NCBI GenBank assembly: GCA_041743835.1
Contig: JBGTLW010000354.1
Coordinates: forward strand, 1 to 35,141
Reading direction: 5' to 3'
Source: JBGTLW01 sp041743835
Lineage (GTDB): Bacteria > Planctomycetota > Phycisphaerae > Phycisphaerales > Phycisphaeraceae
DNA length: 35,141 nucleotides
Part shown: positions 7,916 through 15,280 of the stretch, one piece after another
How positions within the stretch are numbered: the first letter of the stretch is position 1
Layout: each line of letters starts with the position of its first letter
The notes under the pieces: generated by a model
Told to the model about the DNA's origin: nothing
What the model saw: only the letters and a program-made list of their open reading frames with translations
Databases searched by the model: none
Translations under genes and position numbers: made by a program

Positions 7916-8602
7916 GTGACCAACGTCCCCACCCACCGGCGGGCGGCCGATACAGGCCGCAGGACCCCCTCCCCACAACCCCGGCCCCAGGCGGTCAACC
8001 CGCCGCCGGACCCGGCCTTCGATGCCTATGTCAAGGACCGGATCGATTTCCGGGTCCGGAAGCTGGCGCTGGGTTTCGCCCTGTCGGAGGACGACCAGGA
8101 CGACTACCGAGCGGACATGACGGCCGAGGTTTGCTCGGCCATGCGGCGTTTCGACCCGCGGAAGGCCAAACGCGAAACGTTCGTCAGCCGCGTGCTTGAT
8201 CGTTTCGTGATGTACGCGATGCGGTCGCGCTGCAACCAGATGAAGCGGCCTTGCGCCAACCCCCTCGGCTTCTCGGATATCAGTGAGGCGTTCGAGCCGG
8301 TCAGCAACGACGAATGCACAGGCGAACTCAACGAGGCGAATCGCATCGAGCTGCGTCTGGATGTCGAGTTGGTCGTGGCTCGGATGTCGGACCGCCTGCA
8401 GGGCGTCGCGCGTTTGCTGATGCATTTAAGTCCCGCCGACACGGCCCGCGAGATGGGTATCCACCCGTGCTCGATCTACCGGCTCATGGATCAAATCCGT
8501 GCCCACTTCCTCAACGTGGGCATGAACCCTAGCAATGTACCGCGCGAAGATTCAACGGTGGCTGCAGATGTAGAGGGTGCCCCGAAAGGAACCCAACGAT
8601 GA
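7916..8602 (+). CDS. sigma-70-like factor (phage-encoded)
   Basis: A 228-residue protein from a GTG start. Residues about 40-105 (EDDQDDYRADMTAEVCSAMRRFDPRKAKRETFVSRVLDRF) match sigma region 2 as seen in short phage/ECF-like factors. Residues about 150-200 (ELVVARMSDRLQGVARLLMHLSPADTAREMGIHPCSIYRLMDQIRAHF) resemble a region-4 helix-turn-helix. It would direct RNA polymerase to early or late phage promoters; which ones cannot be told here. It overlaps the nuclease gene by four bases (ATGA). Its last codons, encoding REDSTVAADVEG, form copy 2 of the 37-bp junction element. A 13-bp-stem terminator lies just upstream, so expression may depend on readthrough or a very short promoter. Confidence 0.75.
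   Translation: MTNVPTHRRAADTGRRTPSPQPRPQAVNPPPDPAFDAYVKDRIDFRVRKLALGFALSEDDQDDYRADMTAEVCSAMRRFDPRKAKRETFVSRVLDRFVMYAMRSRCNQMKRPCANPLGFSDISEAFEPVSNDECTGELNEANRIELRLDVELVVARMSDRLQGVARLLMHLSPADTAREMGIHPCSIYRLMDQIRAHFLNVGMNPSNVPREDSTVAADVEGAPKGTQR
8542..8578 (+). repeat. 37-bp junction element, copy 2
   Basis: Core GGCTGCAGATGTAGAG at 8560-8575, within the 3' end of the sigma-like gene. It has the same spacing of GCGC, GAnTC and core as the copies at 2256 and 24305, and lies 20 bp before the ATG of the nuclease gene. Confidence 0.7.
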
Positions 8603-9417
8603 ACGACCTGAACATCGACCTCGACATCCTCGGCACCGAACCCGCCGACGCCTACCACGCCAAGGCGGACGAATACCTGTCGAGCCACCAACTGCTCGAC
8701 TTCATGGCCTGCCCGTGGTTCTACCGCAAGAAGCGACTGGGACTCATCGCGGACAGTGACAGCCCGGCGATGCTGATCGGCCGGGCCACGCACTGCCGTA
8801 TCCTCGAAGGCCGCGACGCCTACGAGCAGCAGTTCGCGCTGGGCGGGCCCATCAACAAGACCACCGGCAAGCCCTTCGGCAAGGACACCCAGGCCTTCCG
8901 GGGGTGGTGTCGCGCCCAGGGCAAGACGGGCGTCCACCACGACGACCTGGCTTTGATCGAGAGCATGGCCGGCGGCGTGGCCATGAACGATGAGGCGGTG
9001 GACCTGCTGCTCTACGGCCGGTCCGAGGGCGTGGCCCGCACTGAGTACCGCGGCGTGCCCAGCCAGATCCGCATCGACTGGGCGCATCCGCACCGTGGCA
9101 TCGTCGACCTCAAGACCACCGCCGATCTCACATGGTTTGAGAACGATGCCAAGCGTCGCCGTTACCACAACCAGGTCGCCTTCTACCAGGCCGTGCTCGA
9201 GCAGGCGCTGGGGGAGGCCGAAGGCAGCATCCCGGTGTACCTGGTCGCTGTCGAGAAGGCCGAGCCGTACCGCTGCGGGGTCTGGCGTGTGAGCGACGGC
9301 ACGCTGTTAGCCGCCCGCCGCGAGAACGAGGCGGCGATCGCGCGGCTCAAACGAGCGTGCGAAACAGATGAGTTCCCCACCGGCTACGAGTCCGTCCGCC
9401 TGCTCGACCTGACGTAA
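8599..9417 (+). CDS. PD-(D/E)XK nuclease-like protein (DUF3799/RecE-type)
   Basis: A 272-residue protein with the layout of phage RecB/RecE-type exonuclease domains. SHQLLDFMACPWFYRKKR is the N-terminal motif, followed by MLIGRATHCRILEG, then RIDWAHPHRGIVDLKTTAD, which holds the D and the D-x-K (IVDLKTT) of the PDDEXK fold, and NQVAFYQAVLE, the trailing Q-x-x-x-Y helix. It probably processes double-strand ends for recombination, together with the AAA ATPase and DUF669 genes that follow. It overlaps the sigma gene by ATGA. A TTCCGGGGG copy (8896-8904) encodes AFRGW; this residue context looks natural. Confidence 0.85.
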   Translation: MNDLNIDLDILGTEPADAYHAKADEYLSSHQLLDFMACPWFYRKKRLGLIADSDSPAMLIGRATHCRILEGRDAYEQQFALGGPINKTTGKPFGKDTQAFRGWCRAQGKTGVHHDDLALIESMAGGVAMNDEAVDLLLYGRSEGVARTEYRGVPSQIRIDWAHPHRGIVDLKTTADLTWFENDAKRRRYHNQVAFYQAVLEQALGEAEGSIPVYLVAVEKAEPYRCGVWRVSDGTLLAARRENEAAIARLKRACETDEFPTGYESVRLLDLT

Positions 9418-9431
9418 CCGCGCATGTCTCC

Positions 9432-9530
9432 GCGCCCGGGCGGGCCGGGGCGACGTGCCGCAACGGCATGGATGCCTTCTCAGGTTCCCCGGATGGAAGG
9501 CGGCTCCTTTTGTCTCGGCCGCCCGGGCGC
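9432..9530 (+). ncRNA. possible three-stem structured leader RNA
   Basis: In the 178-bp gap before the ATPase gene, GCGCCCGGGCGGGCC (9432-9446) pairs with GGCCGCCCGGGCGC (9517-9530) with one bulged G. This outer stem encloses TGCCG-CAA-CGGCA (9456-9468) and GCCTTC/GAAGGC (9474-9479 with 9496-9501, 16-nt loop). Together they form a compact three-way junction. I recognise no known riboswitch or RNA family. It could be a 5' regulatory leader or only a stable GC-rich hairpin. Confidence 0.4.
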
Positions 9531-9595
9531 TTCTTTCAACCACCACGCACCACGAGCCAAACCCCATCGACCCAACCCCCAACACCGGAGCACAC

Positions 9596-10459
9596 ATGAC
9601 ACTGATGCAACGCATCCACACCGGACGACGCCACTCGCCCCCGCGCCTCGTGATCTACGGCACCGAGGGCATCGGCAAGTCCACCCTCGCGGCGCACGCG
9701 CCCAAGCCGATCTTCATCCCCACCGAGGACGGCCTCGACCAGATCGACTGCGCCAGCTTCCCGCTGGCCAGGTCGCTGACTGACGTACGCTCGGCGCTGA
9801 CCGCCCTGATCCGAGACGAGCACGACTTCGAGACGGTCGTCATCGACAGCGCCGACTGGCTCGAACGCCTGATCTTCGACGCGCTGTGCGAGCAGTACGG
9901 CGTGTCGAGCATCGAGAAGGTCGACGGCGGCTACGCCCGCGGCTACACGCACGCCCTGACGCCGTGGCGGTCGATCCTCGACGACCTGGACCGGCTCCGC
10001 CACCAGAAGGGGTTGTGCGTGATCCTGCTGGCCCACGCCAAGGTCGAGACCTTCGCCGACCCCGAGCACGCGGCCTACGACCGCTACTCGCCCCGCCTGC
10101 ACAAGCACGCCACGGCGCTGATCACCGAGTGGGCCGACGCGGTCTTGTTCGCCACACGCAAGATCATCACCAAGACCGCCCCCGGAAGCTCCGGCTTCGG
10201 CCGCGAGCGCATCATCGCTTCGGGCCTGGGCAAGGACGCTTCCGGGGGCGGGGGCGGGGGCGGCGGGGAACGCGTGCTCCGCACCGTGGGCAGCCCGGCC
10301 TGCGTGGCCAAGAACCGCTACGGCCTGACCCCGGAATTGCCCCTCTCGTGGTCGGCGCTGATGCAGGGGCTCAGCGCGACCCCCTCTGACCAACCCCCCG
10401 TGCCGAACCAAGGCCTGCGCCTTGTCGGCGATGACCAACCCACTCACACGGAGAGCTAA
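9596..10459 (+). CDS. phage AAA/RecA-like ATPase (nucleotide-binding protein)
   Basis: A 287-residue P-loop ATPase. The P-loop is GTEGIGKST (residues 22-30) and a Walker B-like strand is FETVVIDSADW; it also has GLCVILLAHAK. This is the pattern of the phage AAA_24 / RecA-like single-domain ATPases found between a PDDEXK nuclease and DUF669, where they are thought to help recombination. I chose the ATG at 9596 because the P-loop then falls near residue 25 as usual and the region before is the structured leader. Residues around TKTAPGSSGFG and KDASGGGGGGGGERV carry two copies of the dispersed motif (10179-10187 and 10240-10248). They look like insertions into a conserved core. Confidence 0.85.
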   Translation: MTLMQRIHTGRRHSPPRLVIYGTEGIGKSTLAAHAPKPIFIPTEDGLDQIDCASFPLARSLTDVRSALTALIRDEHDFETVVIDSADWLERLIFDALCEQYGVSSIEKVDGGYARGYTHALTPWRSILDDLDRLRHQKGLCVILLAHAKVETFADPEHAAYDRYSPRLHKHATALITEWADAVLFATRKIITKTAPGSSGFGRERIIASGLGKDASGGGGGGGGERVLRTVGSPACVAKNRYGLTPELPLSWSALMQGLSATPSDQPPVPNQGLRLVGDDQPTHTES

Positions 10460-10462
10460 CCC

Positions 10463-10930
10463 ATGGCCAGCCTCAACGGATTCGATGCCACCCAAGTGGA
10501 CCCCAGCGCCTCGTTCGACCCGATCCCCGCGGGCAAGTACCTCGCCGCCATCACCGAATCGGAGATGAAGCCGACCAAGAACGGCAACGGCAGCTACCTG
10601 CAGCTGACCTTCACCATCGTGGAAGGCGACTACCAGGGTCGCGTCCTTTGGGCGCGGCTCAACCTCAACAACCCCAACGCCACCGCGGTGAAGATCGCCA
10701 AGTCCGAGCTGTCGGCCATCTGTCACGCGGTCGGCGTGATGCAGCCCCGCGACAGCGCCGAAATCCACAACCTGCCGCTGCTGATCAACGTCAAGGTCAA
10801 GAAGCGCGCCGACAACGACGAGCTGACCAACGAAATCAAAGGCTACGAGCCCACCCCCGGAAGTGCCCCAGGAACCACCGCCGCCACACCTGCCCCGGCC
10901 ACCAACACCACCGCCCCCTGGAAACGCTAA
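10463..10930 (+). CDS. DUF669 family phage protein (ssDNA-binding type)
   Basis: A 155-residue protein typical of DUF669: FDPIPAGKYLAAITESEMKPTKNGNGSYLQLTFTIVEGDYQGRVLWARLNL at residues about 18-68, a beta-rich core, and an unstructured Pro/Thr/Ala tail ending APWKR. DUF669 proteins accompany recombination ATPases and are thought to bind single-stranded DNA. It starts 3 bp after the ATPase gene with GGAG upstream. The tail contains a CCCCCGGAA copy near 10855 encoding TPGSAPG; a second lies immediately after the stop, near 10935. Confidence 0.85.
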   Translation: MASLNGFDATQVDPSASFDPIPAGKYLAAITESEMKPTKNGNGSYLQLTFTIVEGDYQGRVLWARLNLNNPNATAVKIAKSELSAICHAVGVMQPRDSAEIHNLPLLINVKVKKRADNDELTNEIKGYEPTPGSAPGTTAATPAPATNTTAPWKR

Positions 10931-11008
10931 TCCCCCCCCCGGAACTTACCGCGGAAGCATCGCGGCCACCCAAATCAACACCCCACATCCTCACCCAAGG
11001 ACAAACCC

Positions 11009-11242
11009 ATGAACCTATTGATCTACCTGCTGATTCTCTGGATCGTCATCGCGCCCGTGAACTACCTGATCGTGCGTGAAGACCACCTGCAGATGGTCCG
11101 CAAGTGGACGCAGATGGACCGCCTTTTCTGGCTGACCTTCTGCGGGCTCTACGGACCGATCCTGCTGGTCGTCATCGGCCTGGTCGCGGTCTTCAGCAAG
11201 CTCAGCGCCTCGGAGTGGGGCAAGCGCGAGGTGAAGTGGTGA
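11009..11242 (+). CDS. small two-helix membrane protein
   Basis: A 77-residue protein with two hydrophobic segments, LLIYLLILWIVIAPVNYLIV (about 3-22) and FWLTFCGLYGPILLVVIGLVAVF (about 44-66), separated by a charged loop (REDHLQMVRKW). It should sit in the cytoplasmic membrane. The start has AAGGA 8-12 bases upstream. Its stop overlaps the start of the RusA-like gene by one base. No family is recognised. It is placed with recombination genes, so any lysis or exclusion role would be speculation. Confidence 0.65.
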   Translation: MNLLIYLLILWIVIAPVNYLIVREDHLQMVRKWTQMDRLFWLTFCGLYGPILLVVIGLVAVFSKLSASEWGKREVKW

Positions 11243-11742
11243 TGCTCACGCTGCCCTACCCGCCGAGCATCAACCACTACTGGCGCAACTTCCGGGGGCG
11301 GGTGGTCATCAGCCGGGAGGGCCGGGCATTCCGCAAGAACGTCCAGGCCCTCCCCCCGGAAGAGACCCCGCCTCCGGAAGCACCCCCGGAAACACTCCCG
11401 GAAGGCACCGCGGATGCGACTCCACATTCCGCCCCGTCAACCACCACCTTGGCCCAACGCAGCGGCAACGGCCCACGCAAGCCACCTGCCGGGGGCCGCA
11501 TCGCGCTGTGCATGGATGCGTTCCCGCCCGACCGCAGACGGCGCGACCTGGACAACATTCAAAAACCGGTCCTTGACTCGCTCGAACACGCGGGCGTGTA
11601 CGAAGACGACAGCCAGATCGACCTGCTGCTCACTCGGCGTTGCGAGGTGACCAAGCACGGGCGTGTCGAAATCCATCTCTACGAGATGCCGCTGCGACGC
11701 TGCCCGCTTTGCCACACACCGTTTGCGCCGGAGAACAACTGA
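11242..11742 (+). CDS. RusA-like Holliday junction resolvase with repeat-rich insertion
   Basis: A 166-residue protein. It starts LTLPYPPSINHYWR, the RusA signature start, followed by ISREGRAFRKNV. The acidic core is FPPDRRRRDLDN then HAGVYEDDSQIDLL, giving the aspartates that bind metal in RusA. These enzymes cut Holliday junctions during phage replication and recombination. RusA proteins are usually about 120 residues. Here about 50 extra Pro/Glu/Thr-rich residues (about 37-88) separate the two halves. The first part of the insertion (11352-11403) is four degenerate copies of the CCCCCGGAA motif encoding PPEE, PPEA, PPET and LPEG. The C-terminus CPLCHTPFAP may bind zinc, but has only two cysteines. 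Confidence 0.85.
   Translation: MLTLPYPPSINHYWRNFRGRVVISREGRAFRKNVQALPPEETPPPEAPPETLPEGTADATPHSAPSTTTLAQRSGNGPRKPPAGGRIALCMDAFPPDRRRRDLDNIQKPVLDSLEHAGVYEDDSQIDLLLTRRCEVTKHGRVEIHLYEMPLRRCPLCHTPFAPENN
11352..11403 (+). repeat. tandem degenerate cluster of the dispersed motif in the RusA gene
   Basis: Four units, CCCCCCGGAAG, CTCCGGAAG, CCCCCGGAA and CTCCCGGAAG, lie within 52 bp. They encode a Pro/Glu-rich linker absent from typical RusA proteins. Confidence 0.75.
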
Positions 11743-11763
11743 TCCATGAACACCTCCGGCGAT

Positions 11764-12204
11764 TCAAACTTCGGCTTCGCTGGTGCCCCCCGCCTCTGCG
11801 TTCAGGTAGGCGTCGGGGCTGATGACGGGCACTTCCGATCGCTTGAACCCGGCGACATCGCGCGTGAGCAGATGCGTAGCGCCGGCCCGGATAGCGCAGG
11901 CGTGCTGGATGGCGTCCTCGAAATCGGCAAACGGCGAATCGATCGCCTGGTTGATGATCTGCGCATCGACATCGGTGGCCTCGAACACGTCGCGCAGGCC
12001 TTTAATGGCCCGGCGGGCCGCACGCTCGTCCGCCTGGTGCCGCACGATGTAATAGACGAAGTTGAAGCTGATCGCCGAGACGCTGCCCACGACCTCGCCG
12101 CGCTCGGCCATCGACCACAACTGCGTCGCGTCGTCGGCGAACGGGGTGCGGTCCAGCAGGTGGTCGAGCAGCACGTTCGTGTCGAAGAACAGCCGGTGGC
12201 TCAT
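11764..12204 (-). CDS. PIN-domain toxin (VapC-like ribonuclease)
   Basis: A 146-residue PIN-domain protein. FFDTNVLLDHLLDR near the start supplies the first catalytic aspartate; acidic residues FADFEDAIQHACAIRAGATHLLTRDVAGF (about 104-132) provide the others. PIN toxins cleave RNA and are held in check by a partner antitoxin. It overlaps the antitoxin gene by four bases on the minus strand, the usual order. The pair interrupts the plus-strand early operon between RusA and the helicase and contains no copy of the dispersed CCCCCGGAA motif. That suggests later insertion. Confidence 0.9.
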   Translation of the reverse strand: MSHRLFFDTNVLLDHLLDRTPFADDATQLWSMAERGEVVGSVSAISFNFVYYIVRHQADERAARRAIKGLRDVFEATDVDAQIINQAIDSPFADFEDAIQHACAIRAGATHLLTRDVAGFKRSEVPVISPDAYLNAEAGGTSEAEV

Positions 12205-12458
12205 CGCCGGCCCTTCTGGGCAATCGCGGCTTCGTACAGTTCGCGGTCGGTTTGCTTAGGCGAGACCTTGGCCAGCCCGCGCAGGCGGCGGGTGATCGGG
12301 GCCGGCTTACGGCGCGTCTGGCTGTCGGCCCGGCCTGCCGTGCTCAATGCCTCGACGTACTGGCTGAACATCGCCGAGACACTGGTGCCCCGCTCCTCGG
12401 CGAGCCGCTTGGCCCGTTCGATCACATCCTGGTCGGCGCTGAGCGTGAGCTTGGGCAT
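12201..12458 (-). CDS. antitoxin for the PIN toxin
   Basis: An 85-residue protein: MPKLTLSADQDVIERAKRLAEERGTSVSAMFSQYVEAL is a strand-helix-helix of ribbon-helix-helix type, of the sort seen in DUF6364-like antitoxins. The basic, extended C-terminus probably wraps the toxin. I start it at the ATG at 12458, with AGGAG 7 bases upstream; longer readings would run through the promoter. It would repress its own operon by binding the palindrome upstream. Confidence 0.85.
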   Translation of the reverse strand: MPKLTLSADQDVIERAKRLAEERGTSVSAMFSQYVEALSTAGRADSQTRRKPAPITRRLRGLAKVSPKQTDRELYEAAIAQKGRR

Positions 12459-12470
12459 GGCGGGGCTCCT

Positions 12471-12502
12471 ATACGTGTCTTTGTATATCCATGATACGTA
12501 TC
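12471..12502 (-). promoter_or_regulatory. promoter/operator of the toxin-antitoxin pair
   Basis: The perfect 10-bp palindrome GATACGTATC (12493-12502) and a half-match with the same ACGTAT on the minus strand (12471-12480) flank an AT-rich TATACAAAG segment in otherwise GC-rich DNA. It lies 12-44 bp upstream of the antitoxin start, a normal place for an autoregulated antitoxin operator. Confidence 0.5.
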
Positions 12503-12560
12503 GTCGATCTCGCGGGCAAGGTTTATCGCCACGGCAAGGAGAGGTTCCGGGGGTGGTCTG

Positions 12561-14300
12561 GTGAGCAGGGATGCATCCTCCAATCCGATGACGCTGCGTC
12601 CCTACCAGGCGGATGCAGTGGATGCCGTGTATCACCACCTGCGCACACGCGAAGACAATCCGTGCGTGGTCATTCCAACAGCCGGTGGCAAGACGCCGGT
12701 GATGGCCACGATCTGCCGCGACGCGGTGACGCGGTGGGACGGCCGCGTGCTGATTCTGGCGCACGTGAAGGAGTTGCTCGAGCAGGCGGCCGACAAGCTG
12801 CACGCGATGGCCCCGGACCTGTGGAACCGCATCGGCGTCTATTCCGCCGGCCTGCGCAGCCGGGACACCGAGCATCCGATCATCGTCGCCGGCATCCAGA
12901 GCGTGTACCGCCGCGCCGCCGAGCTCGACCGCTTCGATCTGATCCTGATCGACGAGGCGCACATGATCCCGCCCCCCGGAAGCTCGGGCGACGGGATGTA
13001 CCAGCAGTTCCTACGCGACGCGAAGGTGGTCAACCCGAACGTGCGCCTGATCGGTCTGACGGCGACGCCGTACCGCATGACCACCGGCACGATCTGCTCG
13101 CCTGCGCCGGACGGGCTGCTCAACCACGTCTGCTACGAGGTCGGCGTGCGCGAACTGATCGTGCAGGATTACCTCTGCCCGCTGAAGACCAAGGCGGGCC
13201 GGCGCAAGGCGGACTTCGAGGGGCTGCGCACTTCCGGGGGGCGTGGCGGCGAGTTCATCGCCGGCGAGGTCGAAGCCCTGATGGACGACGACGCGCTGGT
13301 CGGCTCGGCGTGCTACGAGATCATCGAGCACACCAAGGACCGCCATTCGGTGCTGATCTTCGCGGCGGGCGTCAAGCACGCCCAGCACGTTCAGCGCGTG
13401 CTCGGCGGCCTGGGGCATGAGTGCGGCTTTGTCTGCGGCGACACCCTGCCGTTCGACCGTGCCGAGACGCTGGATCGCTTCAAATCTGGCGATCTCAAGT
13501 ACCTGGTCAATGTGAATGTGCTGGCCACGGGCTTCGACGCCCCCGGAATTGATTGTGTTGCTTTGCTGCGACCGACCAACTCGCCTGGCCTGTACTACCA
13601 GATGGTCGGGCGGGGTTTCCGCCTGCACCCGTCGAAGACCGATTGCCTGGTCCTGGACTTCGGCGGCAACATCCTGCGCCACGGCCCCGTCGATGCGCTG
13701 CAAATCAAAGACCGATCTTCCGGCGGCGGTGAGGCACCCGCGAAGGAGTGTCCGAAGTGTCAGGCGGTGATTCACGCCGCCTACAGCGTCTGCCCCGAGT
13801 GCGGCTTCGAGTTCCCGCCACCGCAGCGCGAGCAGCACGACCGGCAGGCGTCCACCGCCGGCATCCTCACCGGCGAAGTGACCGAGACCGAGTACGAGGT
13901 CCAGGACACCTACTACTCCGCGCATGTGAAGCGCGACGCGCCCGAGGGCCACCCGCGCACACTGCGCGTCGATTACCGCGTCGGGTTCAACGACCACCGC
14001 AGCGAGTGGGTCTGCGTCGAGCATCCCCCCGGAAGCTTTGCCCGGCAGAAGGCGGAAGCGTGGTGGCGGATGCGGTCGGATGATTCGTGCCCGAGCGACG
14101 CGGATGAGGCGGCCGAACTGGCCGAGGCGGGGTCGCTCGCAAGCACGCACACCATCACTGTCCGCAGCGCGACCGGGGAGAAATACGACCGCATCGTGAA
14201 CTATCAGCTTGGCGAGAAGCCGCCCGCTGTCACCGCCGGTGATTTGTCCGGCGGTGAATCTGACTACATCCCGATCCCCGACGACGATATCCCATTCTGA
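12561..14300 (+). CDS. superfamily 2 DEAD/DEAH-box DNA helicase
   Basis: A 579-residue SF2 helicase of the UvrB/RecG-like 'ResIII' type. Motif I is PTAGGKT (about 39-45), motif II is LILIDEAHM (about 129-137), motif III is GLTATPYR, motif V is NVLATGFDAPG and motif VI is QMVGRGFRLHPSK. A four-cysteine zinc ribbon (CPKCQ ... CPECG) follows near residue 395-415, then a C-terminal domain of unknown fold. It presumably unwinds DNA at the phage origin or forks. Start is uncertain: GTG 12561 or ATG 12588. AAGGAGAGG (12536-12544) would suit an upstream start, but a TTCCGGGGG copy (12545-12553) now separates it from the GTG. It converges with the Lit-like gene six bases after its stop. Confidence 0.9.
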   Translation: MSRDASSNPMTLRPYQADAVDAVYHHLRTREDNPCVVIPTAGGKTPVMATICRDAVTRWDGRVLILAHVKELLEQAADKLHAMAPDLWNRIGVYSAGLRSRDTEHPIIVAGIQSVYRRAAELDRFDLILIDEAHMIPPPGSSGDGMYQQFLRDAKVVNPNVRLIGLTATPYRMTTGTICSPAPDGLLNHVCYEVGVRELIVQDYLCPLKTKAGRRKADFEGLRTSGGRGGEFIAGEVEALMDDDALVGSACYEIIEHTKDRHSVLIFAAGVKHAQHVQRVLGGLGHECGFVCGDTLPFDRAETLDRFKSGDLKYLVNVNVLATGFDAPGIDCVALLRPTNSPGLYYQMVGRGFRLHPSKTDCLVLDFGGNILRHGPVDALQIKDRSSGGGEAPAKECPKCQAVIHAAYSVCPECGFEFPPPQREQHDRQASTAGILTGEVTETEYEVQDTYYSAHVKRDAPEGHPRTLRVDYRVGFNDHRSEWVCVEHPPGSFARQKAEAWWRMRSDDSCPSDADEAAELAEAGSLASTHTITVRSATGEKYDRIVNYQLGEKPPAVTAGDLSGGESDYIPIPDDDIPF

Positions 14301-14306
14301 GGCAAC

Positions 14307-15200
14307 TCAAGAATCATGCGACAACAATTCTGCATAAGCATCTGCTACAGCTTTTGGCGACGCAAACCCAGATTCCGGGGTTTCAATATCACGGCCGGCG
14401 TTTTGCCCATGCAGGCTCAGGACCGTCGCCACGAAGAACCAAACGATGTGGTCGGGATTCTCGACGTGCTGTTCAAGCACATTTATGAGCCGATCATAGT
14501 CTCGGGGGTGGGTAACTCCGTCATGTGCTCCTGTGTGGATGCCCTTGGCAATTATCGCCATCAATGCCACGGCCAGGCAAATCACCCGTTTTACGAAACG
14601 CGAATCTTCTTCGTCGACACCATCGAGAATCCATGCAGCAGCCGTGGAATCTGCATCGCGCTCTGCGTCGATATCCGGCTTGGCATGCTTCAGGCGGATG
14701 TGAGAGAGTTCGTGGTGCAAATAGAATCCAAGTGCGCCGAGACACAGTTCATCAGCTACATGCAGGTCGGATGCATGCTCTGGCGAGGCGATCGGGTGTG
14801 GAAGATGACCCGGCCAGGGCGTCTGTTCCCCGTTAAACCAGATTTCCAACGCCCATGTAAGCAGTTTCCCCGCCTCACTCAACTCCGGAGAAGCGGCAAT
14901 ATCGATCTCCGTACCGCCTGGGTGTTGCTGGGCAACCTGGTACACCCGGAAGTACATCAGCGACGATGCCCACAAGACCTCTGCGACTTTCGAACTGAGG
15001 CGGATGTGGTTCTTCGCTGGTTGTACGTCGCAGACCCAGCGGTGATCGTCAAGAATCTCCAAGTCGAAGGCGGCGAACTCGGCGTCAAATTTCTCGCTTC
15101 TCTCCGGTGCAATGTTGACGAGTGCCCTGTGCACGTGCTTGAGCACATGCTTCACGGGCGAGGCCATCGTGTCGAGCGCTTCATACCGCAGTGTTCTCAT
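14307..15200 (-). CDS. zinc metallopeptidase, possible Lit/U49-like exclusion protein
   Basis: A 297-residue protein with HELSH at residues 163-167 and a downstream acidic run DAERDADSTAAA (about 178-189). This is the gluzincin-like pattern of a zinc protease. The arrangement (long N-terminal part, HExxH in a helical setting, then ErdAD) recalls peptidase family U49, whose member Lit cleaves EF-Tu and aborts T4 infection; that assignment is tentative. I chose ATG 15200 because GGAG lies 8 bases upstream and longer readings run into the next gene. It is a single minus-strand gene between plus-strand helicase and primase genes. It carries almost no copies of the dispersed motif, and its base composition is less GC-rich than its neighbours, so it is probably a later-acquired superinfection-exclusion cargo gene. 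Confidence 0.65.
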   Translation of the reverse strand: MRTLRYEALDTMASPVKHVLKHVHRALVNIAPERSEKFDAEFAAFDLEILDDHRWVCDVQPAKNHIRLSSKVAEVLWASSLMYFRVYQVAQQHPGGTEIDIAASPELSEAGKLLTWALEIWFNGEQTPWPGHLPHPIASPEHASDLHVADELCLGALGFYLHHELSHIRLKHAKPDIDAERDADSTAAAWILDGVDEEDSRFVKRVICLAVALMAIIAKGIHTGAHDGVTHPRDYDRLINVLEQHVENPDHIVWFFVATVLSLHGQNAGRDIETPESGFASPKAVADAYAELLSHDS

Positions 15201-15280
15201 GTAGGCGTCTCCGGGGCAATACCCCATTGTCATCTTGTGCCAGTTCATTTGCAACGGCAAGGTCCCACGGAGGAGCTGCC

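Noticed and set aside
9536..10768. 410-residue minus-strand ORF
   Set aside because: Antisense of the AAA ATPase and DUF669; composition is Val/Arg/Gly-rich as expected of a shadow.
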